From: Burkholderia lata
Lineage (GTDB): Bacteria > Pseudomonadota > Gammaproteobacteria > Burkholderiales > Burkholderiaceae
DNA length: 64,000 nt
Assembly (NCBI RefSeq): GCF_902499335.1
Contig: NZ_CABVQK010000020.1
Span: 121,595 to 185,594 of the forward strand
Direction: 5' to 3'
Shown here: positions 8,369 through 17,433 of the stretch, one piece after another
How the letters are laid out: each line of letters begins with the position of its first letter
Position numbering within the stretch: position 1 is the first letter of the stretch
Translations under genes and position numbers: made by a program
The notes under the pieces: generated by a model
Databases searched by the model: none
What the model was told of the DNA's origin: nothing
Seen by the model: only the letters and a program-made list of their open reading frames with translations

Positions 8369-10297
8369 TCAATCCCGCGCGACGTCCTTCGCCGCCGGCG
8401 ATGCGCCGTGGCTCAGCCAGTCGAGCACGTCGGCCGTTTCGTCGTCGTTCGCGCGCGCCTTCGCTTGCGCGACGGCCTCGGGCACCTCGCCGTTCGTCGA
8501 CGCACGGCGGATCGCGACGCCGACCGCGAGGATGTCGATCATCAGCAGATGCAGGATCCGCGAGATCATCGACAGCTGCGACTCGCGCATCTCGATGTGG
8601 TCGGTTTCGAGCGCGACGGTCGCACGCTTCGCGAGCGGCGTGTTGCTCGACGTGATCGCGATCACCTTCGCGCCGGCCTGCATCGCGACGTCGAGCACGC
8701 GCAGCAGCTCGGGCGCGCGCCCCGACTTCGACACCGCGACGATCACGTCGCCCTTGCCGAGCAGCGCGGCCGACGCGGCCTGCATGTACAGGTCGCCGTA
8801 CGCGATCGTCGGGATCCCGAAGCGGAAGAACTTGTAATGCGCGTCCTGCGCGACGATGTTCGAGTTGCCGAGCCCGTAGAACTCGATGCGACGCGCGCCG
8901 TTCAGGATTTCGATCGCGTTCTCGACGTGCTCGAAATTCAGGTGCTCGCGCAGCTGCAGGATCGCGGACACCGTGTTGTCGAGCACCTTCGCGCCGAAGT
9001 CGGTGGCCGTGTCGCCGAGATGCACCTGGCTGTGGCTCATCGGGATCGTGCCGGTGAGGCCGGTGGCGAGCTTCAGCTTGAAGTCCGACAGCCCCTGGCA
9101 GCCGAGCGAGCGGCAGAATCGGATCACCGTCGGCTGGCTCACGTCGGCCTTGCGCGCGATGTCGACGATCGGGTCGTTGATGATCGAGCGCGGATGATTC
9201 AGCGCGAGATCGGCGACGCGGCGCTCGGCCGGCGTCAGTGCGTCGCGCATCTGGCGGATCCGTTCGAACACCGCCGACGACGCACCGCCCGAGCGGTTCG
9301 ACAACTGCTCCGCGAGGATCGCCGACACGCCGAGGAACGCCGGGTATTCGGCGGTGATCAGGTAGGTCGGGATGTTCTCGAGGTAGTGCGTGAAGCGGCC
9401 CTTCGCCTCGAAGCGCGCGCGGAACGACGAGCGCGTGAACAGTTCGCCGAGCTTCAGCGCGACACCGCCGCCGATGTACACGCCGCCAAGCGCGCCGAGC
9501 GTCAGCGCGACGCTGCCCGCGAACGCGCCGAGAATCCCGCAGAAGCACTCGACCGTCTCGAGCGCGAGCGCGTCGCCCGCATGTGCGCGTTCGACGATCT
9601 CGACCGTGTCGACGGTCGCGGCGACTCGCTTCTTGTCGCGCGCGGCGAGCGCGCGATAGATGATCTCCATGCCGGGCCCCGCGCACACGCGTTCGAACGA
9701 CACGTGCGGAAACTTCTTGCGCGCGTACTGCAGCACCAGGTCCTCGCGCTCGTCCTGCGGCGCGAACGACGCGTGGCCGCCTTCGCTGCCGAGCGCGATC
9801 CAGCGATCGTCGGCCGGAATCAGCCCCGACACGCCGAGCCCGGTGCCGGGCCCGAGCAGCCCGATCACGCTGTTCTGACGGCGCGTGCCGCCGCCGACCT
9901 GCACGCGCTGCGCGTCGGTCAGGCCCGGCAGCGCCATGGCGAGCGCGGTGAAATCGTTGACGACGAGCAGCGTGTCGAAGCCGAGCGCACGGCGCGTCGC
10001 CTCGATCGAGAAGCTCCAGTCGTGGTTGGTCATCGTGACCTGGTCGCCGTCGACCGGATTGGCGATCGCGATCGCCGCGTGATTCACGCGGCTGATCTTC
10101 ACGTCCTTCAGGTATTTGCGGATCGCGTCGGTGAGCGTCGGATAGTCGGCGCCGGGATACACGCGGATCTGCGTGATGTCGCCCGGGCCGATTTCCAGCG
10201 CGAAGCGCGCGTTGGTGCCGCCGACGTCCGCGAGCAGGCGCGGACCGTCGGCATGCTGGCGTGCGACGGCCGCCTTACTTTGCGCACCAGTAGACAT
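8369..10297 (-). CDS. glk: Bifunctional glucokinase / RpiR family regulator
   Basis: A 642-residue fusion characteristic of Burkholderia. The N-terminal half (about residues 15-340) is a glucokinase: LLADVGGTNARFALE (ATP phosphate site), VVNDFTALAMALPGL with the catalytic Asp, LLGPGTGLGVSGL and GSEGGHASFAP. The C-terminal half (about 350-620) has an RpiR helix-turn-helix (KADVSQPTVIRFCRSLGCQG) and a SIS sugar-phosphate domain (FYGLGNSNIVAQDA, VIVAVSKSGRAPE). The start MSTGAQSKAAVA at 10297 overlaps the end of pgl by 23 bases, so zwf-pgl-glk reads as one operon. The regulator half is the obvious candidate to bind the palindrome at 12581-12597. Confidence 0.95.
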   Translation of the reverse strand: MSTGAQSKAAVARQHADGPRLLADVGGTNARFALEIGPGDITQIRVYPGADYPTLTDAIRKYLKDVKISRVNHAAIAIANPVDGDQVTMTNHDWSFSIEATRRALGFDTLLVVNDFTALAMALPGLTDAQRVQVGGGTRRQNSVIGLLGPGTGLGVSGLIPADDRWIALGSEGGHASFAPQDEREDLVLQYARKKFPHVSFERVCAGPGMEIIYRALAARDKKRVAATVDTVEIVERAHAGDALALETVECFCGILGAFAGSVALTLGALGGVYIGGGVALKLGELFTRSSFRARFEAKGRFTHYLENIPTYLITAEYPAFLGVSAILAEQLSNRSGGASSAVFERIRQMRDALTPAERRVADLALNHPRSIINDPIVDIARKADVSQPTVIRFCRSLGCQGLSDFKLKLATGLTGTIPMSHSQVHLGDTATDFGAKVLDNTVSAILQLREHLNFEHVENAIEILNGARRIEFYGLGNSNIVAQDAHYKFFRFGIPTIAYGDLYMQAASAALLGKGDVIVAVSKSGRAPELLRVLDVAMQAGAKVIAITSSNTPLAKRATVALETDHIEMRESQLSMISRILHLLMIDILAVGVAIRRASTNGEVPEAVAQAKARANDDETADVLDWLSHGASPAAKDVARD

Positions 10298-10955
10298 CGA
10301 GCTGGGTCCCCTTGTCGTTGGCCAGTTGGGAAATCGCGTTCTTCTGCAGCGATGCGGCCGCGGCATCGAGCACCGCGCGCTTGCGTTCGCCCGCGATCAG
10401 AAGGAACAGCCGGTCGACGCGCTTGAGCGCATCGAGCGAGAAGCTCACGCGCGCATGCGGCGCGGCGCCGGGATGGACGGCGACGAAACGCTCGGGCGTC
10501 GCGATCGCGTGATCCCATTCGGGCGCATCGGCGAAGATCGACGCGGTATGGCCGTCCTCGCCCATGCCGAGCACCGCGACGCTCGGTACGCGGTAGTCGG
10601 CGTTCGCGTTCAGCGCGGCGACGTGCGCGTCGAGCGCGGCGCGCGTGTCGACGAGCGGCAGGAAGCGGGCAGGGGCTGCTGCATGCTGCAGCAGCGTGTC
10701 GCGCACGAGGTGCGCGTTGCTGGCTGCGTCGTCCTCCGGCACCCAGCGGTCGTCGACCAGCGTCACGTCGACGCCGGCCCAGTCGAGCGCCGCGTGCGAC
10801 AGCGTTTGCAGGAACGGGCGCGGGCTCGTGCCGCCGGACACCGCGAGCGTCGGGCGCGCTGGGCCGGCGAGCGCGGCGCGCAGCGCATCGCCGACGGCGC
10901 GCGCGAGCGCTTCGCTTTGCGCTTCCTGGGTGTCGAAAGCGTGAATCTCGATCAC
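10275..10955 (-). CDS. pgl: 6-phosphogluconolactonase
   Basis: Hydrolyses 6-phosphogluconolactone to 6-phosphogluconate, the second step of the oxidative pentose phosphate and Entner-Doudoroff routes. The 226-residue protein has the NagB/DevB-type motifs LAVSGGTSPRPFLQTL (phosphate binding), VTLVDDRWVPEDDAASN and VLGMGEDGHTASIFADA. It sits 88 bases downstream of zwf and overlaps glk, consistent with a glucose-phosphate operon. Confidence 0.95.
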   Translation of the reverse strand: MIEIHAFDTQEAQSEALARAVGDALRAALAGPARPTLAVSGGTSPRPFLQTLSHAALDWAGVDVTLVDDRWVPEDDAASNAHLVRDTLLQHAAAPARFLPLVDTRAALDAHVAALNANADYRVPSVAVLGMGEDGHTASIFADAPEWDHAIATPERFVAVHPGAAPHARVSFSLDALKRVDRLFLLIAGERKRAVLDAAAASLQKNAISQLANDKGTQLDVYWCAK

Positions 10956-11043
10956 ATCTCCTCCGGACTGCTTTGTCTGTTCAAATCGTACGAATCGTGG
11001 GGCACGTTGCCGCGTACGGTGGCGTGCGCGGCAACGGTTTGCA

Positions 11044-12513
11044 TCAGTTCTCTTCTTCGAGCCAGCAGGTGTCGTGCTGCGCGAGCATCGCGCTCGCCGC
11101 GGCCGGCCCCCACGTGCCCGCCGCGTACGGCTTCGGCGGCTTCAGCGTGCGTGCCCATTCGTTCAGGATAGGCTCGACCCAGCGCCATGCGGCTTCCTGT
11201 TCGTCGCGGCGCACGAAGAGGGCGAGACGACCGTTGATCACGTCGAGCAGCAGGCGCTGGTACGCCTCCATCTGCCCCTCCTTGAAGAACTGGTCGAACG
11301 CGAGGTCGAGGTGCACGCTCGCGAGGTTCATCCCTTCGCCCGGCTGCTTCGCGAGGCAGTACAGGCGGATCGTCTCGTTCGGCTGCAGCCGGATCACGAG
11401 GCGGTTCGAGCCGGGGCGCAGCGCGGTGGGCCCGAGCGCCGAATGCGGTACCGGGCGGAAATTGACGACGATCTCCGCGACGCGATCGGCAAGTCGCTTG
11501 CCGGTGCGCAGGAAGAACGGCACGCCGGCCCAGCGCCAGTTCTCGATCTCGACCTTCAATGCAACGAAGGTTTCGGTCTGGCTGTCGGGCTTCACGCCCG
11601 GCTCGGTCGCATAGGCCGGCACCTGAGCACCCTTGATCACGCCCGCATGATACTGGCCGCGCACGGCAACCTTGCCGATGTCGCGCGAATCGACCGGCTT
11701 CAGCGCGCGCAGTACGCGCAGCTTCTCGTCGCGCACCGAATCCGAATCCATCGAATGCGGCGGCTCCATCGCGACGATCGACAGCAGCTGCAGCAGGTGG
11801 TTCTGCACCATGTCGCGCAGCGCGCCCGTATTGTCGTAGAAATCGCCGCGCGCCTCGACGCCGAGCTCCTCGGCGATCGTGATCTGGATGCTCTCGACCC
11901 ATTCGCGGCGCCACAGCGGCTCGAACAGCGCATTGCCGAAGCGCAGCGCGAGCAGGTTCTGCACGGGTTCCTTGCCGAGGTAGTGGTCGATCCGGTAGAT
12001 CTGGCCTTCCGCGAAGATTTCGCCGACCGCGTCGTTGATCGCATTCGACGACTTCAGGTCGTAGCCGAGCGGCTTCTCGAGCACGATGCGCGAGCCTTCG
12101 CTCAGGCCGACCGACGCGAGCGCCTTGCAGATCGGCACGAACAGCGACGGGCCCGTCGCCAGATAGAACACGCGGATGCCGGGCAGCGATGCGACCGCGT
12201 CGCGCAGCACGACGTAGTCTTCCGCGCGGCCGAGATCGAGGTGCACGTACTCGATGCGATCGAGGAAGGACTTCCACGCAGCTTCGTCGAACGCCTTGCC
12301 GGCGGCCTTGGCCGCGTGCGGCTTCACATGCGTGTCGACCCATTCGAGATAGGACGCCCGATCCGATTCATGACGCGCCACGGCAACGATCCGGCCGCTC
12401 TCCGCCAGCATGTTCGCACGGTGCGCTTCGAACAGCGCGGGCAGGATCTTGCGCATCGACAGATCGCCGGTGCCGCCGAAAAGTACGAAGGTAAAGCTGG
12501 AATCGGTATGCAT
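11044..12513 (-). CDS. zwf: Glucose-6-phosphate dehydrogenase
   Basis: Oxidises glucose 6-phosphate with NAD(P)+. The start MHTDSSFTFVLFGGTGDLS at 12513 places the Rossmann GGTGDL motif at residues 13-18; a longer reading from 12576 would run through the promoter-operator region and is rejected. The substrate-binding signature RIDHYLGKEPVQN is present near residue 175, and 489 residues is normal. It is the first gene of the minus-strand run zwf-pgl-glk and divergent from the sugar ABC importer, with a shared palindromic operator between them. Confidence 0.97.
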   Translation of the reverse strand: MHTDSSFTFVLFGGTGDLSMRKILPALFEAHRANMLAESGRIVAVARHESDRASYLEWVDTHVKPHAAKAAGKAFDEAAWKSFLDRIEYVHLDLGRAEDYVVLRDAVASLPGIRVFYLATGPSLFVPICKALASVGLSEGSRIVLEKPLGYDLKSSNAINDAVGEIFAEGQIYRIDHYLGKEPVQNLLALRFGNALFEPLWRREWVESIQITIAEELGVEARGDFYDNTGALRDMVQNHLLQLLSIVAMEPPHSMDSDSVRDEKLRVLRALKPVDSRDIGKVAVRGQYHAGVIKGAQVPAYATEPGVKPDSQTETFVALKVEIENWRWAGVPFFLRTGKRLADRVAEIVVNFRPVPHSALGPTALRPGSNRLVIRLQPNETIRLYCLAKQPGEGMNLASVHLDLAFDQFFKEGQMEAYQRLLLDVINGRLALFVRRDEQEAAWRWVEPILNEWARTLKPPKPYAAGTWGPAAASAMLAQHDTCWLEEEN

Positions 12514-12569
12514 GTGTCTCCGCCGGGTTGGGGTGCTGGGAAGCGATCCGTAGTGCGATAAAAATATTT

Positions 12570-12598
12570 TTGACACTGAATTGTAGTTTAACTACAAT
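12570..12598 (+). promoter_or_regulatory. Sigma-70 promoter overlapped by HexR/RpiR-like operator
   Basis: TTGACA at 12570-12575 and TACAAT at 12593-12598 are separated by exactly 17 bases, a near-consensus promoter reading toward the sugar importer. A palindrome of two 8-base arms around one central base, TTGTAGTT-T-AACTACAA (12581-12597), covers the spacer and -10 box. RpiR-family HexR regulators are known to bind TTGT..ACAA palindromes, so repression by the Glk-RpiR protein is likely, with relief by a sugar phosphate such as KDPG. The remaining 345 bases of leader to 12943 show no gene. Confidence 0.8.
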
Positions 12599-12943
12599 CC
12601 GCCGCAAGGGGTAGCACCTGGGTGAAGAAAAAAAGAAGTGCGGTCGATGAACTGCGCGAGCTTCGCCTTCGGGAACGCCTTGTGCCGAATGTTATCGGAC
12701 ATTGACGGCGCGCATCGTCAGCGCGACGTCGGCCCCGGGCTCGCGCCGCATCATCGCGGCGGGCCAGAAACACAAAGAGGAGACACGCCGTTGAATCTCG
12801 ATTCACGCTTTCTGTAAGAGCCCGGCCGGTCATCGGCCCCGTACGCTGCATGCGTCCCGCGGCTCGATTTCCCCGTCGTTATCAAGAAGCCGGTTCCCGG
12901 TCAGGGAACCTCACGAGTTGATTCAGTCTGGAGGAGATAAGTA

Positions 12944-14191
12944 ATGAAAGTTCGCTCGATCATGGGTGCGCTCTGCGCGGCAGGTTTGATGGCTGGCGCC
13001 GTGGCGGCGCAGGCAGCCGAGAATGTGACGGTGCTGCACTGGTGGACCTCGGGTGGCGAGTCGAAGGCCGTCGGCGTGCTGAAGGACGACGTGCAGAAGC
13101 AGGGCTACGTGTGGAAGGACTTCGCGGTCGCGGGCGGCGCCGGCGCCGCGGCGATGACCGCGCTGAAGACCAAGGTGATCAGCGGCGACGCTCCGTCGGC
13201 CGCGCAGATCAAGGGCCCGCTGATCCAGGACTGGGCCGACCAGGGCGTGCTCGTCAACATCGATTCCGCTGCCGGCGACTGGAAGCAGAACCTGCCGCCG
13301 GAAATCGACAAGATCATCAAGTACAAGGGCCACACCGTCGCGGCGCCGTTCTCGGTGCACCGCGTGAACTGGCTGTACATCAACAAGGCCGCGCTCGACA
13401 AGGTCGGCGCGAAGGTGCCGACCACTTGGCCTGAATTTTTCGCGGTGGCCGACAAGCTGAAGGCCGCGGGCATCCAGCCGGTCGCGATGGGCGGCCAGCC
13501 GTGGCAGGACCTGACGTTGTGGGAAGACGTCGTGCTGTCGCAGGGCCCGGCGTTCTACAAGAAGGCGCTGGTCGACCTCGACCAGGCGACGCTGACGTCG
13601 CCGCAGATGCTGTCCGTGTTCGACACGGTGCGCAAGATCCAGGGCTACTTCGATACCGGCCGTAACGGCCGCGACTGGAACCTCGCGACCGCGATGGTGA
13701 TCAACGGCAAGGCCGGCATGCAGTTCATGGGCGACTGGGCGAAGGGCGAGTTCGAGAACGCCGGCAAGAAGGCGGGCAAGGACTACATCTGCGCGGCGGT
13801 GCCGGGCACGGCGAATTCGTACACGTTCAACGTCGATTCGTTCGTGTTCTTCCAGCAGAAGGGCGAGAAGGCCGCGACGCTGGGCCAGCTCGCGCTCGCG
13901 AAGACGATCATGACGCCGGACTTCCAGGAGCAGTTCAGCCTGCTGAAGGGTTCGGTGCCGGTACGCCTCGGCGTGAAGATGGACAAGTTCGACGACTGCG
14001 CGAAGAAGTCGTATGCCGACGAGCAGACCGCGATCAAGTCGGGCGGCTTCGTGCCGTCGCTCGCGCACGGGATGGCGCAGAGCGATGCGACCGCCGGCGC
14101 GATCACGGACGTCGTGACGAAGTTCATGAACTCGCAGCAGGATTCGAAGAGCGCGGTCGCCGCGCTCGCGAAGGCCGCGAAGGTCAAGTAA
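12944..14191 (+). CDS. Sugar ABC transporter substrate-binding protein (glucose/mannose type)
   Basis: A 415-residue periplasmic binding protein. A Sec signal peptide MKVRSIMGALCAAGLMAGAV ends near AAQA|AENV. The mature protein starts VTVLHWWTSGGESKA, typical of glucose/mannose-binding proteins of the CUT1 family (GtsA-like). GGAGATAA precedes the ATG. It is the first gene of a four-gene importer operon and lies divergent from zwf, which points to glucose uptake feeding the adjacent oxidative genes. Glucose is inferred from context and family, not proven. Confidence 0.93.
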   Translation: MKVRSIMGALCAAGLMAGAVAAQAAENVTVLHWWTSGGESKAVGVLKDDVQKQGYVWKDFAVAGGAGAAAMTALKTKVISGDAPSAAQIKGPLIQDWADQGVLVNIDSAAGDWKQNLPPEIDKIIKYKGHTVAAPFSVHRVNWLYINKAALDKVGAKVPTTWPEFFAVADKLKAAGIQPVAMGGQPWQDLTLWEDVVLSQGPAFYKKALVDLDQATLTSPQMLSVFDTVRKIQGYFDTGRNGRDWNLATAMVINGKAGMQFMGDWAKGEFENAGKKAGKDYICAAVPGTANSYTFNVDSFVFFQQKGEKAATLGQLALAKTIMTPDFQEQFSLLKGSVPVRLGVKMDKFDDCAKKSYADEQTAIKSGGFVPSLAHGMAQSDATAGAITDVVTKFMNSQQDSKSAVAALAKAAKVK

Positions 14192-14202
14192 CGCGCGACA
14201 GG

Positions 14203-14239
14203 CGCCCGGCCGGAAGCGCTTCATCGGCCGGGCGTTTTT
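14203..14239 (+). terminator. Intercistronic hairpin with T run
   Basis: Arms CGCCCGGCCG and CGGCCGGGCG close a 12-base loop and are followed by five T. Placed between the binding-protein gene and the permease genes, it probably gives partial termination or 3' stabilisation, so that the binding protein is made in excess. Confidence 0.75.
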
Positions 14240-14329
14240 GCATGTGCAGCAAACGGGCTCGCCCGCGGGCTCGTGCCGTATCTGGCGCCGGCCCGGCCTG
14301 CGTCGCCCTCGTTCCAGGAGTCGAATCAA

Positions 14330-15268
14330 GTGGCTGCCCCTCTTAGCGGAAACGGATCCGGCGCTGCCGCCGCACGGCGTACGTCGCCGATGTCGGCCTT
14401 CGCCGATCGCTGGATCCCGAAGCTCGTGCTTGCGCCGAGCGTCGCGATCGCCGTGGTGTTCATCTACGGCTTCATCCTGATTACCGGCTATCTGTCGCTG
14501 ACCAATTCGCGGCTGTTGCCAAACTACGAATTCGACGGCTTCGGCCGTTACACGGACCTGTTCCAGAACGACGTGTGGTGGACCTCCGCCGCGAACCTCG
14601 GCTGGTTCGGGATTCCGTTCATCGCGATCTGCGTCGCGCTCGGGCTGTTCCTCGCGATCCTGCTCGACCAGCGGATCCGCAACGAAGGCGCGCTGCGCGC
14701 GGTCTTCCTGTATCCGATGGCGCTGTCGTTCATCGTCACCGGCACCGCGTGGCAGTGGATCCTGAACCCGGGCCTCGGCCTCGAGAAGGTGATGCACGAC
14801 TGGGGCTGGGCGAGCTTCTCGTTCGACTGGCTCGGCGATCCGGACAAGGCGATCTTCTGCGTGGTGATCGCGGCCGTGTGGCAGTCGACCGGCTTCGTGA
14901 TGGCGCTGTTCCTCGCGGGGCTGCGCGGTGTCGACGCGGAGATCTTCAAGGCCGCGCAGGTGGACGGCGCGACGCTGCCGACCATCTACCGCAAGATCGT
15001 GATCCCGAGCATGCGCCCGGTGTTCTTCTCGGTGCTGCTGATCCTCTGCCACATCACGATCAAGACCTTCGACCTCGTCGTCGCGCTGACGGCGGGCGGC
15101 CCGGGCACGTCGTCGTCGCTGCCGGCCATGTTCATGTACACGTTTTCGTTCAACCGCGGCCAGCTCGGGCTCGGCGCGGCGTCCTCGGTGATGATGCTCG
15201 CGACCGTGGTCGCGGTGCTGGTGCCGCTGATGTATATGGAATCGAGGAGCACCCGCAATGCAGCCTAA
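14330..15268 (+). CDS. Sugar ABC transporter permease (MalF-like)
   Basis: A 312-residue inner-membrane permease with six predicted helices. GTG 14330 is chosen because CCAGGAG lies about ten bases upstream; ATG 14390 is an alternative. The coupling-loop EAA motif is visible near the C-terminal third: EIFKAAQVDGATLPTIYRKI. It is downstream of the binding-protein gene and overlaps the next permease gene by 11 bases, so the two permeases are translationally coupled. Confidence 0.9.
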   Translation: MAAPLSGNGSGAAAARRTSPMSAFADRWIPKLVLAPSVAIAVVFIYGFILITGYLSLTNSRLLPNYEFDGFGRYTDLFQNDVWWTSAANLGWFGIPFIAICVALGLFLAILLDQRIRNEGALRAVFLYPMALSFIVTGTAWQWILNPGLGLEKVMHDWGWASFSFDWLGDPDKAIFCVVIAAVWQSTGFVMALFLAGLRGVDAEIFKAAQVDGATLPTIYRKIVIPSMRPVFFSVLLILCHITIKTFDLVVALTAGGPGTSSSLPAMFMYTFSFNRGQLGLGAASSVMMLATVVAVLVPLMYMESRSTRNAA

Positions 15269-16115
15269 GATGACGATCAGCCGGGCAGTGATCTATGCGG
15301 CACTGATCCTGTTCGCGCTGTATTTCCTGTTCCCGATCTACGTGATGCTGTCGACGTCGTTCAAGGATCTCGACCAGCTGCGCACCGGCAACCTGCTGAC
15401 GCCGCCCACCACGTGGACCATCGATCCGTGGGTGAAGGCGTGGAGCGGCGCGTGTACCGGCGTGCGTTGCGACGGGATGAAGCCGTTCTTCCTGAACTCG
15501 CTGCAGATGGTGATCCCGGCCGTGCTGATCTCGTCGCTGATCGGTGCGTTCAACGGCTACGTGCTCACGCACTGGCGCTTTCGCGGCGCCGACGCGCTGT
15601 TCACGATGATGCTGGTCGGCTGCTTCATCCCGTTCCAGGTGATCCTGCTGCCGATGGCGCGCCTGCAGGGGATGCTGGGCCTCGCCAACACGATTCCGGG
15701 CCTCGTGTTCGTGCACGTCGTGTACGGCATCGCGTTCACGACGATGTTCTTCCGCAACTTCTACGTGAGCGTGCCGGCCGAGCTCGTGAAGGCCGCGCGC
15801 ATCGACGGCGCCGGCTTCTTCACGATCTTCACGAAGATCCTGCTGCCGGTGTCGCTGCCGATCTTCATGGTGTGCCTGATCTGGCAATTCACGCAGATCT
15901 GGAACGACTTCCTGTTCGGGATCGTGTTCTCCGGCGTCGATTCGATGCCGATCACGGTTGCGCTGAACAACCTCGTCAACACGTCGACGGGCGTGAAGGA
16001 ATACAACGTCGACATGGCCGGCGCGATCATCGCCGCGCTGCCGACGCTGCTCGTCTACATCGTCGCCGGCCGCTACTTCGTGCGCGGGCTGACGGCGGGC
16101 GCGGTGAAGGGGTAA
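15258..16115 (+). CDS. Sugar ABC transporter permease (MalG-like)
   Basis: A 285-residue second permease subunit. The N-terminal helix AVIYAALILFALYFLFPIYV is followed by YVMLSTSFK, typical of MalG-type subunits. The EAA loop reads ELVKAARIDGAGFFTIFTKI. Its start lies inside the end of the previous permease gene. It pairs with that subunit and with the ATPase at 16228 to form the importer. Confidence 0.93.
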   Translation: MQPKMTISRAVIYAALILFALYFLFPIYVMLSTSFKDLDQLRTGNLLTPPTTWTIDPWVKAWSGACTGVRCDGMKPFFLNSLQMVIPAVLISSLIGAFNGYVLTHWRFRGADALFTMMLVGCFIPFQVILLPMARLQGMLGLANTIPGLVFVHVVYGIAFTTMFFRNFYVSVPAELVKAARIDGAGFFTIFTKILLPVSLPIFMVCLIWQFTQIWNDFLFGIVFSGVDSMPITVALNNLVNTSTGVKEYNVDMAGAIIAALPTLLVYIVAGRYFVRGLTAGAVKG

Positions 16116-16227
16116 GCGCGGCTTCATCCGATACGACGAACCGGCCGCGCATCGCGCGCGGCGCATCGAAACGAACCCGACGCGGCGCCGGAGTGCGCCG
16201 CGCGAGACGAGACAGAGGATTCACAGC

Positions 16228-17346
16228 ATGGCAAGCCTTTCCATCCGTGACGTGTACAAGACCTACCCGAACGGGGTGCCGGTCCTGAAGGGTGTCGACA
16301 TCGAGATCGAGGACGGACAGTTCCTGATCCTGGTCGGCGGGTCGGGCTGCGGGAAGTCGACGCTGCTCAACATGATCGCCGGGCTCGAGACCGTGACGAG
16401 CGGCGAGATCTGCATCGACGGCAAGGTCGTCAACGACCTGTCGCCGAAGGATCGCGACATCGCGATGGTGTTCCAGTCGTACGCGCTGTATCCGTCGATG
16501 ACGGTGCGCGAGAACATCTCGTTCGGCCTGAACATCCGCAAGGTGCCGAAGAGCGAACAGCAGCAGATCGTCGACCGCGTGTCGCAGATGCTGCAGATCC
16601 AGCACCTGCTCGACCGCAAGCCGGGCCAGCTGTCGGGTGGCCAGCGCCAGCGTGTCGCGATGGGCCGTGCGCTCGCGCGCGATCCGTCGCTGTTCCTGTT
16701 CGACGAGCCGCTGTCGAACCTCGACGCGAAGCTGCGCATCGAGATGCGCGCGGAAATCAAGCTGCTGCACCAGCGCCTCGGCACGACGATCGTCTACGTG
16801 ACGCACGACCAGATCGAGGCGATGACGCTCGGCGACCGGATCGCGGTGATGAAGGATGGCGTCGTCCAGCAATTCGGCGCGCCGCAGGAAATCTACGATT
16901 CGCCGTCGAACCTGTTCGTCGCGGGCTTCATCGGCGCGCCGCCGATGAACTTCATCAACGGCAAGCTGGTCGAGCAGGGCAGCGGGATCGCGCTCGAAGT
17001 CGACACGGGCGTCAAGCGCGGCGCGCTGAACCTGCCGTTCGATGCGGCGAAGCTGAAGTCGCACGTCGGCCGCGAGGTGATCCTCGGCCTGCGTCCGGAG
17101 CGCATCACCGACGTGCGCCACGCGCACAACGGCGACGCGTCGCACCTGCAACCGTTCGACGTGCGCGTCGACGTGACCGAGCCGACCGGGCCGGACACGC
17201 ACGTGTTCGCGCAGGTGAACGGCAAGCGCATCGTGAGCCGCGTGCATCCGGCCGCGAACCCGCAGCCCGACCAGACGCTGTCGCTGCTGTTCGATGTGTC
17301 GAAGGTGGTGCTGTTCGATCCGGCGTCGGAAGAGCGGATCGCGTGA
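16228..17346 (+). CDS. Sugar ABC transporter ATP-binding protein (MalK/UgpC-like)
   Basis: A 372-residue ATPase. Walker A is GGSGCGKST (about residues 37-45), the Q-loop lies in MVFQSYALYPSMTV, the signature is LSGGQRQRV and Walker B is LFLFDEPLSNLD, with the switch histidine in VTHDQIEA. The C-terminal TOBE-like regulatory region starts after GAPPMNFINGKL. A 112-base gap separates it from the permeases, and a terminator follows at 17373-17404, ending the operon. Confidence 0.96.
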   Translation: MASLSIRDVYKTYPNGVPVLKGVDIEIEDGQFLILVGGSGCGKSTLLNMIAGLETVTSGEICIDGKVVNDLSPKDRDIAMVFQSYALYPSMTVRENISFGLNIRKVPKSEQQQIVDRVSQMLQIQHLLDRKPGQLSGGQRQRVAMGRALARDPSLFLFDEPLSNLDAKLRIEMRAEIKLLHQRLGTTIVYVTHDQIEAMTLGDRIAVMKDGVVQQFGAPQEIYDSPSNLFVAGFIGAPPMNFINGKLVEQGSGIALEVDTGVKRGALNLPFDAAKLKSHVGREVILGLRPERITDVRHAHNGDASHLQPFDVRVDVTEPTGPDTHVFAQVNGKRIVSRVHPAANPQPDQTLSLLFDVSKVVLFDPASEERIA

Positions 17347-17372
17347 CGGCGCGCGCGCGTTGAGGGAGGCAA

Positions 17373-17404
17373 AAAGGGGTCGTCTTCGGACGGCCCCTTT
17401 ATTT
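17373..17404 (+). terminator. Intrinsic terminator of the ABC importer operon
   Basis: AAAGGGG-CGTC / GACG-CCCCTTT stem with a TTCG tetraloop, followed by ATTTT. It lies 30 bases after the ATPase stop. Confidence 0.88.
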
Positions 17405-17433
17405 TGGCGTGACGGTCGATGCCGCGGCGGCGC

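Noticed and set aside
7586..10426. 946-codon plus-strand open frame
   Set aside because: It overlaps the MFS gene in another frame and the whole glk gene in antisense; composition is Arg/Asp/Ala/Val-biased and no domain is visible.
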